In this document: positions 13,348-18,330 of the stretch, piece after piece | Layout: each line of letters starts with the position of its first letter | How positions within the stretch are numbered: position 1 is the first letter of the stretch | Source: CAYVGO01 sp964450725 | GTDB taxonomy: Bacteria; Bacteroidota; Bacteroidia; Bacteroidales; UBA932 | Length of the DNA stretch: 18,330 nt | NCBI GenBank assembly: GCA_964450725.1 | Contig: CAYVGO010000047.1 | Coordinates: forward strand, 1 to 18,330 | Reading direction: 5' to 3' | The notes under the pieces: generated by a model | Seen by the model: the letters and a program-made list of their open reading frames with translations, nothing else | Databases searched by the model: none | Told to the model about the DNA's origin: nothing | Made by a program: the position numbers and the translations under genes

Positions 13348-16300
13348 ATGAAATCATCACAAGAAAAAAAACTTTTGTACAAACAAAACATTTTCCGGAC
13401 ACATCTTTCCGGATTGTTTTTTATGTTATGTAATCTACTTTACATTTCGTCACAAGCTCAAGGTGTATCTGGTACTGTAACTGATGATAGCGGAGAAGCT
13501 GTCGTAGGAGTCTCGGTTGTAGTAAAAGGAAGTACCTATGGCGTAGTTACCGGGGCAGATGGATATTATAACATCAACGCTCAACAAGGAAGCACTTTGA
13601 TGTTTACTTCTATTGGATATGCTTCCCAAGAAGTATTTGTAAATAATAATGTAATTGATGTTGTATTACACGAAGATGCTCAAAATGTAGATGAAGTGTT
13701 GATTGTTGCTTATGGCACAACGAAGAAAAATACTTTTACCGGTGCTTTGTCTGTTGTAGATAACAACAGATTAAATACTGCACAGGTTTCCAATGTTGGT
13801 TCTGCGCTACAGGGGACTGCCGCAGGAGTACAAGTCATATCAGAAACCGGACAACCGGGAAGTAATGCCACTATTCGCATTAGAGGTGTCGGTTCCATAA
13901 ATTCATCCAATACACCCTTGTTTGTGGTTGACGGAGTTCCCTTTGATGGAGATTTGTCAAGCCTTAATCCTTCAGATATTGAATCTATGGTTGTTTTGAA
14001 AGATGCAGCATCTGCCGCTTTGTACGGCTCACGGGCTGGAAATGGAGTTGTATTGATAGCCACGAAAACCGGAGGTTATGACAGGTCTCCAAAAATTAAT
14101 ATAAGAGCCACAGCCGGTATTTCTCAAAGAGCCGTTAAACCGTTAAAATTACTCAATACAAATGATTGGATGGAGTTACGGTGGGAAACCTTAAGAAATG
14201 GATATTTAGATAACGGAGGATATGACGAAACTTCTGCAGCACAAAAAGCAACAAAAGAGTTGATTGCAGATATTGGTATTAATCCTTATGGAATCTATTT
14301 TCCTGAACCGGTAGGAGTTGATGGAAAATTGATAGATGACTTAAAACCTCTATGGAATGATGATTGGGATAAAGCCTTAATAGGAACAGGTGCCAGATAT
14401 GAAGTAAATGCAAGTGTATCCGGAGGGAGTAAGTCAACACAATATTTTATTTCAACAGGTCATTTAAATGAAAAAGGAGTTACCTTAGGTTCAGGTTTTA
14501 TAAGAACATCTGTAAGGTCTAATTTAACCAATCAAACAACCTCTTGGTTGAAGACCTTTTTGAATCTGAGTTATTCAAACAGTCAAACAAGTTTTAATGA
14601 TTCTCAAGACAGTAATGTGGGTAATGCGTTAACTTATGGAATGAATATGCCGTCATTTTATCCGATTTACAAAAGAAATCCGGTTACAGGAGAATATATT
14701 AAAGATACCGGAGGAAATAAAATATATGACTTTGGTCCCTATAGAACAAGTTCTTATGCTACCAATAATCAAATTGCAAGTTTACCGATTTCAAAAAATC
14801 AAAGTAAAAGAGATTTGGTTTCTGTAAGAGGGTCTTTGGAATTTGACTTTTCAAAAATGGCGATTTCCTTATCAATATTAGAAGGCTTGAAATTTAAAAC
14901 TTCATACAGTAGAGATTTAAGTATTCGTGGCAATCATACTTATTCACCAGCTTTTATCGAACAAAATGTTATAGGTCTGGATGGACACAAAGAAGTTGTA
15001 CAAAACTTGGAAAATACATCGGCATCACGAAGTACTCTAAATGTAAGTAGTTATACTTTTAATAATATTCTTTCATATAATAAGGAATTTTACAAAGACC
15101 ATCAAATTTCATTGATGATCGGGCAGGAAATTTATGAATATAACAGAGAATATAACGGCGGTACCCGTAAGACATTTCCATTGCCGGGCATTCAAGAACC
15201 CGATGCTGCTGCTATAGTGTCAGGATTTAACGGTTACTCAGACAAGGCAACCTTGGCTGGTTTTTTTGGTAGAGCAGAATACCACTATAAAAAGAAATAT
15301 AATATTTCAGGCTCATATCGTAAAGATGGTTCTTCAAGGTTTCACAAAAATAATCGTTGGGGAGACTTTTGGTCAGTCGGGCTTGCTTGGAATATGGAGC
15401 AAGAGTTTTTTTTGAAAAATGTTAAGATGATAAATCTTTTGAAATTACGGGCAAGTTATGGAGCACAGGGGAATCAGGAAGTCTCAGGCTTTTATCCCTA
15501 TCAATCAAACTATACATCGGGAAGCGTAGGACAAACACTTGGTCTTTATATTTCAACATTATCAAACCCTAATCTAACATGGGAGACAAATTTAAACCTG
15601 AACTTTGGAGTAGATTTTGCACTCTTTCATCATCGTTTACGAGGTAGCATAGAGTATTTTGAGCGGGCTTCAAAAGATTTAATTTATAATCTGGACTTGC
15701 CTCCATCTTCTGGTTATCCATCGGTCATCTCAAATGTTGGAGCTATGAAAAACAACGGAGTTGAAGCAGAATTAAAAGGAACGTTATATTCTAATAAGGA
15801 TATAGCCGTTGATTTAGGAATGAATATAGCACATTACAGAAATAGAATTACCTCTTTTCCTGTAAAAGAGGGATTGCAGTCCGGTACAAAATTTATTGCC
15901 GAAGGTCGAGATTACTATGCTTTTCGATTGGTAGAGTGGGCCGGAAATACGACTGTCGGCGAACAACTTTATGATCGTCGTAACGGACAAATCGTAGAAA
16001 CAGGAACTGCCAAAGGCGGAGAACCATCGTGGTATCTTTTTGACGATAAGGGTAAGCAATATAAAACAACGCAATATAATACCGCTTCACTTTCAGACAG
16101 AAGAGATTTTGGAAGTGCTTTACCTACCATTTACGGAGGTATTAATTTAGATGTAAAAATCTATGACTTCACTCTTTCTGCCTTATTTTCCTATAGTTTG
16201 GGAAATAAACTTTACGCAACCGACTTTTTAATGAATTACAGTTATGGAAATGCGAAAGGAAGACCCTTGGCACAAGAAATGATTAACCGATGGACTCCGG

Positions 16301-16614
16301 AAAATACTAAAACAGATTTACCTCGCCTCACAACCGCTACTATCAATAATAATTTTTCCTCCCAATCGTCCAGACACCTTTATGACGGTTCTTACGGAAG
16401 GCTAAAAAATGTAACGTTGACTTACAACCTTCCAACAAAAATAATTAATAAAGCAAAAATGTCCAATGCTTCTATTTTTGTACAGGGTGAAAATTTACTT
16501 ACCTTTTTTGGAGTAGAAGGAGTTGACCCGGAAGCCGGAGGAATTGGAGGAACAACATCGTTTCGTTACCCGGCAGTAAAAACAACTTCCGTAGGTCTCA
16601 ATATAACATTTTAA
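13348..16614 (+). CDS. SusC/RagA-family TonB-dependent outer-membrane receptor
   Basis: A 22-strand-type outer-membrane transporter that imports an oligosaccharide or peptide with its SusD partner, powered by TonB-ExbB-ExbD. The signal peptide runs to about 37 (cleavage after SQA). A carboxypeptidase-regulatory-like domain occupies 39-110 (SGTVTDDSGEAVVGVSVVVKG type). A TonB-box-like DEVLIVAYG lies at 115-123 and the plug at about 125-245. The plug has the SusC signatures GTAAGVQV (156-163), IRIRGVGS (176-183), PLFVVDGVP (190-198) and LKDAASAALYGSRAGNGVV (217-235). The beta-barrel extends to the C-terminal F (SVGLNITF). At 1088 residues it is normal length. There is no STN domain between signal and regulatory-like domain, so it is not of the anti-sigma-signalling subtype. 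Substrate cannot be read from sequence, as no glycoside hydrolase or peptidase gene is adjacent downstream within the window. Confidence 0.95.
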   Translation: MKSSQEKKLLYKQNIFRTHLSGLFFMLCNLLYISSQAQGVSGTVTDDSGEAVVGVSVVVKGSTYGVVTGADGYYNINAQQGSTLMFTSIGYASQEVFVNNNVIDVVLHEDAQNVDEVLIVAYGTTKKNTFTGALSVVDNNRLNTAQVSNVGSALQGTAAGVQVISETGQPGSNATIRIRGVGSINSSNTPLFVVDGVPFDGDLSSLNPSDIESMVVLKDAASAALYGSRAGNGVVLIATKTGGYDRSPKINIRATAGISQRAVKPLKLLNTNDWMELRWETLRNGYLDNGGYDETSAAQKATKELIADIGINPYGIYFPEPVGVDGKLIDDLKPLWNDDWDKALIGTGARYEVNASVSGGSKSTQYFISTGHLNEKGVTLGSGFIRTSVRSNLTNQTTSWLKTFLNLSYSNSQTSFNDSQDSNVGNALTYGMNMPSFYPIYKRNPVTGEYIKDTGGNKIYDFGPYRTSSYATNNQIASLPISKNQSKRDLVSVRGSLEFDFSKMAISLSILEGLKFKTSYSRDLSIRGNHTYSPAFIEQNVIGLDGHKEVVQNLENTSASRSTLNVSSYTFNNILSYNKEFYKDHQISLMIGQEIYEYNREYNGGTRKTFPLPGIQEPDAAAIVSGFNGYSDKATLAGFFGRAEYHYKKKYNISGSYRKDGSSRFHKNNRWGDFWSVGLAWNMEQEFFLKNVKMINLLKLRASYGAQGNQEVSGFYPYQSNYTSGSVGQTLGLYISTLSNPNLTWETNLNLNFGVDFALFHHRLRGSIEYFERASKDLIYNLDLPPSSGYPSVISNVGAMKNNGVEAELKGTLYSNKDIAVDLGMNIAHYRNRITSFPVKEGLQSGTKFIAEGRDYYAFRLVEWAGNTTVGEQLYDRRNGQIVETGTAKGGEPSWYLFDDKGKQYKTTQYNTASLSDRRDFGSALPTIYGGINLDVKIYDFTLSALFSYSLGNKLYATDFLMNYSYGNAKGRPLAQEMINRWTPENTKTDLPRLTTATINNNFSSQSSRHLYDGSYGRLKNVTLTYNLPTKIINKAKMSNASIFVQGENLLTFFGVEGVDPEAGGIGGTTSFRYPAVKTTSVGLNITF

Positions 16615-16632
16615 TAATTAAAAATTATCACC

Positions 16633-18180
16633 ATGAAAAAATACATATACATATTATTTTTTACACTTGGGTTATTCTCTTGTAATGACTTTTTAAGCGT
16701 AGATTCACCAACCAATTATACAACAGACTCAAACAGTCCTGAATTTGCAGACCAAATTTTAACCTCAACATATAACGGGGCTTTTTACACGTTAACAGAC
16801 TGGTTTAACTCTTATTCTTATCCCGGATACAGAAGTACTCTTCTTGCTGTTGATGCTTTAGGTTATGATATGGTCGCAACCTCCGGTATATATGGCGGAG
16901 TTGTAACACAGTATGGTTTTCAAACCAACAATACATTAGGTTCAAATTTGTCGGTCATGTGGCGAAAATATTATAATTGTATTGACAATTGTAATAAAGC
17001 AATAATTTTCTATAAAACACTTAAAGACCCTTCACAAAAATCACAAATTGCATACTCTCAAATTTTGGCATTACGGTCATTGTGTTATTTGGATATTGTT
17101 AGACTATTTCAAAAACCTTATGAAATAGGAAAAGATTTACCTGTATGTCCTAAAATGACAGAAGATATTGATCTTGAAACGCTAAAAAAAGGGGTAAAAC
17201 TTTCTACTGTTGCTGAGATTTATGAAATGGTAATTACAAATTTGTTAGAAGCGAAAGTAATTTTGAAAAATGAAAATTATACTAAAAGTACATTCGCAGA
17301 AATGGATGTTGATGTAGTGTCCATGTTATTGGCAAGAGCATATTTGACAAGAGGAACAAAAGCAGATGGCAGCGGCATTATCGAAGATATGAATGCCGCA
17401 GTGTTGCATGCTGCCGATATTAGAAATCGAAAAAAATACACACTAATGTCAACGACACAATACAAAGAGGGTTTTAATGAGGCTACCAATCCTGAATTTA
17501 TGTGGGGATTACAACAGTTGTCCACCAATAGCAGTATGAGTTATGTGTTTCATTACTTGGATAATCGCTCGGAAGATACCAGAGCATACTACAAAAATGC
17601 TGTTCCTGACCCTTATTTTAAAAAATTGTTTGACTATGGAAGTGGTTATGATACCGGTGATGTACGGTTATCTTTATTCAATCATAGCGCAACCGGTTCT
17701 GCAAGAGTGAAGAATATTTTAACCTACAATAAATTTAAGTTCAGAGCATCTGAAGTTACCGCAGACATTGTTTATATGCGATGTGCAGAAGCTTGGTTGA
17801 TTGAAGCAGAAGCAAAGTTAAGAGGTGGAACAGGTGGCACAACACAAACGGCTCAAGAAATTGTTACGGAATTGCGCAATGCCAGAGGGGCATCGATACA
17901 AAATGTTGATATTGACTTTTTATTACAAGAGAGGCGGCGAGAATTTTGGGGAGAAGGTGTTACCGGAATTTTTGACATAACAAGAACTCAGGCAACTTTA
18001 AAGAGGCAGAAACTGAATGATACGGATTTTCCCGAATATTCCAATATTATCGGAGGGCACTATGTTTTACAATTTCCGGACAAAACACAGTTTGTAGAAA
18101 ATTCACCCTATTATTTCTTTCAAATTCCTGAGGTTGAAATCATCAATAATCCCGCAATTACAGAAAAATTACCCAGATAA
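16633..18180 (+). CDS. SusD/RagB-family outer-membrane nutrient-binding lipoprotein
   Basis: This surface lipoprotein forms the lid over the SusC barrel and captures the substrate. The signal peptide ends in lipobox LFSC with C17 lipidated, followed by the classic NDFLSVDSPTNY start. The N-terminal SusD domain has TPR-like helices: WRKYYNCIDNCNKAI (109-123), the ALRSLCYLDIVRLFQKPY stretch (about 146-163) and ARAYLTRG (about 234-241). The C-terminal half has the typical YMRCAEAWLIEAEAKLR motif near 380-396 and the LLQERRREFWGEG motif near 430-442, where the family has ERR.El..EG. At 515 residues it is complete. It starts 18 bases after the susC stop, without a Shine-Dalgarno sequence, so it is co-transcribed. 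The ligand is unknown: carbohydrate is the default, but RagB-type peptide binding is possible. Confidence 0.95.
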   Translation: MKKYIYILFFTLGLFSCNDFLSVDSPTNYTTDSNSPEFADQILTSTYNGAFYTLTDWFNSYSYPGYRSTLLAVDALGYDMVATSGIYGGVVTQYGFQTNNTLGSNLSVMWRKYYNCIDNCNKAIIFYKTLKDPSQKSQIAYSQILALRSLCYLDIVRLFQKPYEIGKDLPVCPKMTEDIDLETLKKGVKLSTVAEIYEMVITNLLEAKVILKNENYTKSTFAEMDVDVVSMLLARAYLTRGTKADGSGIIEDMNAAVLHAADIRNRKKYTLMSTTQYKEGFNEATNPEFMWGLQQLSTNSSMSYVFHYLDNRSEDTRAYYKNAVPDPYFKKLFDYGSGYDTGDVRLSLFNHSATGSARVKNILTYNKFKFRASEVTADIVYMRCAEAWLIEAEAKLRGGTGGTTQTAQEIVTELRNARGASIQNVDIDFLLQERRREFWGEGVTGIFDITRTQATLKRQKLNDTDFPEYSNIIGGHYVLQFPDKTQFVENSPYYFFQIPEVEIINNPAITEKLPR

Positions 18181-18219
18181 ATTTTATTTCACCGGACTGC
18201 AATAGTTCGAAATCGGATA

Positions 18220-18285
18220 ATAAGCCATGGCTTTTTTGTACTTACAAGTCTGTACATAACTATAAGCCATGGCTTTTTTGTACTT
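18220..18285 (+). repeat. Two tandem 24-bp direct repeats with palindromic cores after susD
   Basis: Identical 24-base copies at 18220-18243 and 18262-18285 (period 42) each start ATAAGCCATGGCTTTTTTG. Each contains the 12-base perfect palindrome AAGCCATGGCTT running straight into a T tract, as in a small intrinsic terminator. The first begins 40 bases after the susD stop. Tandem weak terminators for the susCD operon are the simplest reading. The intervening 18 bases are unique. Confidence 0.7.
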
Positions 18286-18330
18286 TATACGGAATATGTG
18301 CAGGAGGTTTCCCCATGTTGGGAAAGTCTG

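Noticed and set aside
13710..14063. Open frame on the minus strand inside susC (117 codons)
   Set aside because: It lies wholly within the conserved plug-domain coding sequence, has low-complexity shadow composition and no family resemblance.
18220..18285. Short tandem repeats as a CRISPR array
   Set aside because: Only two copies, an 18-base spacer, terminator-like palindrome plus T run, and no cas genes nearby.

Overview
This window looks like a chromosomal segment of a low-GC Bacteroidetes (most likely Bacteroidales) bacterium. The reasons are an adjacent SusC/SusD pair, a PorX-type response regulator with a PglZ domain, an ExbB/ExbD operon with two ExbD genes, the near absence of Shine-Dalgarno sequences, and several copies of the Bacteroidetes -7 promoter motif TAnnTTTG placed upstream of genes.

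Layout. (1) 171-1424 (+): aroA, shikimate pathway. (2) 3330-1483 (-): ilvC followed by a short RsmI-like tetrapyrrole-methylase-family methyltransferase, with a long inverted repeat between them. (3) 3531-7601 (+): a GNAT acetyltransferase, riboflavin synthase (ribE), then a compact four-gene operon of exbB, a small four-helix membrane protein and two exbD genes, closed by a perfect 20-bp stem terminator. (4) 12989-7928 (-): porX, a periplasmic TPR protein, an M64-family zinc metallopeptidase and a beta-helix lipoprotein. (5) 13348-18180 (+): a SusC-like TonB-dependent receptor and its SusD-like lipoprotein, transcribed divergently from porX and followed by two tandem 24-bp repeats with palindromic cores.

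How the genes fit together. The left third is metabolic housekeeping (aromatic amino acids, branched-chain amino acids, riboflavin). The rest concerns the envelope. ExbB/ExbD complexes use the proton gradient to drive TonB, which powers SusC/SusD-type nutrient import. PorX belongs to the regulator family that controls the type IX secretion system, and its neighbours are exported proteins. These links are inferred from families and gene order; the sequence does not show that the modules act together.

Two starts differ from the longest open frames. ribE starts at 4471 and exbB at 5219. In both cases the longer frame would begin inside or upstream of a recognisable promoter, and the shorter start restores the expected N-terminus. 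I found no tRNA, rRNA, CRISPR array, insertion sequence or prophage gene. Nothing here is clearly a wholly new system. The best candidates for new biology are the uncharacterised membrane protein inside the exb operon, the porX-TPR gene pair, and the palindromic repeats.
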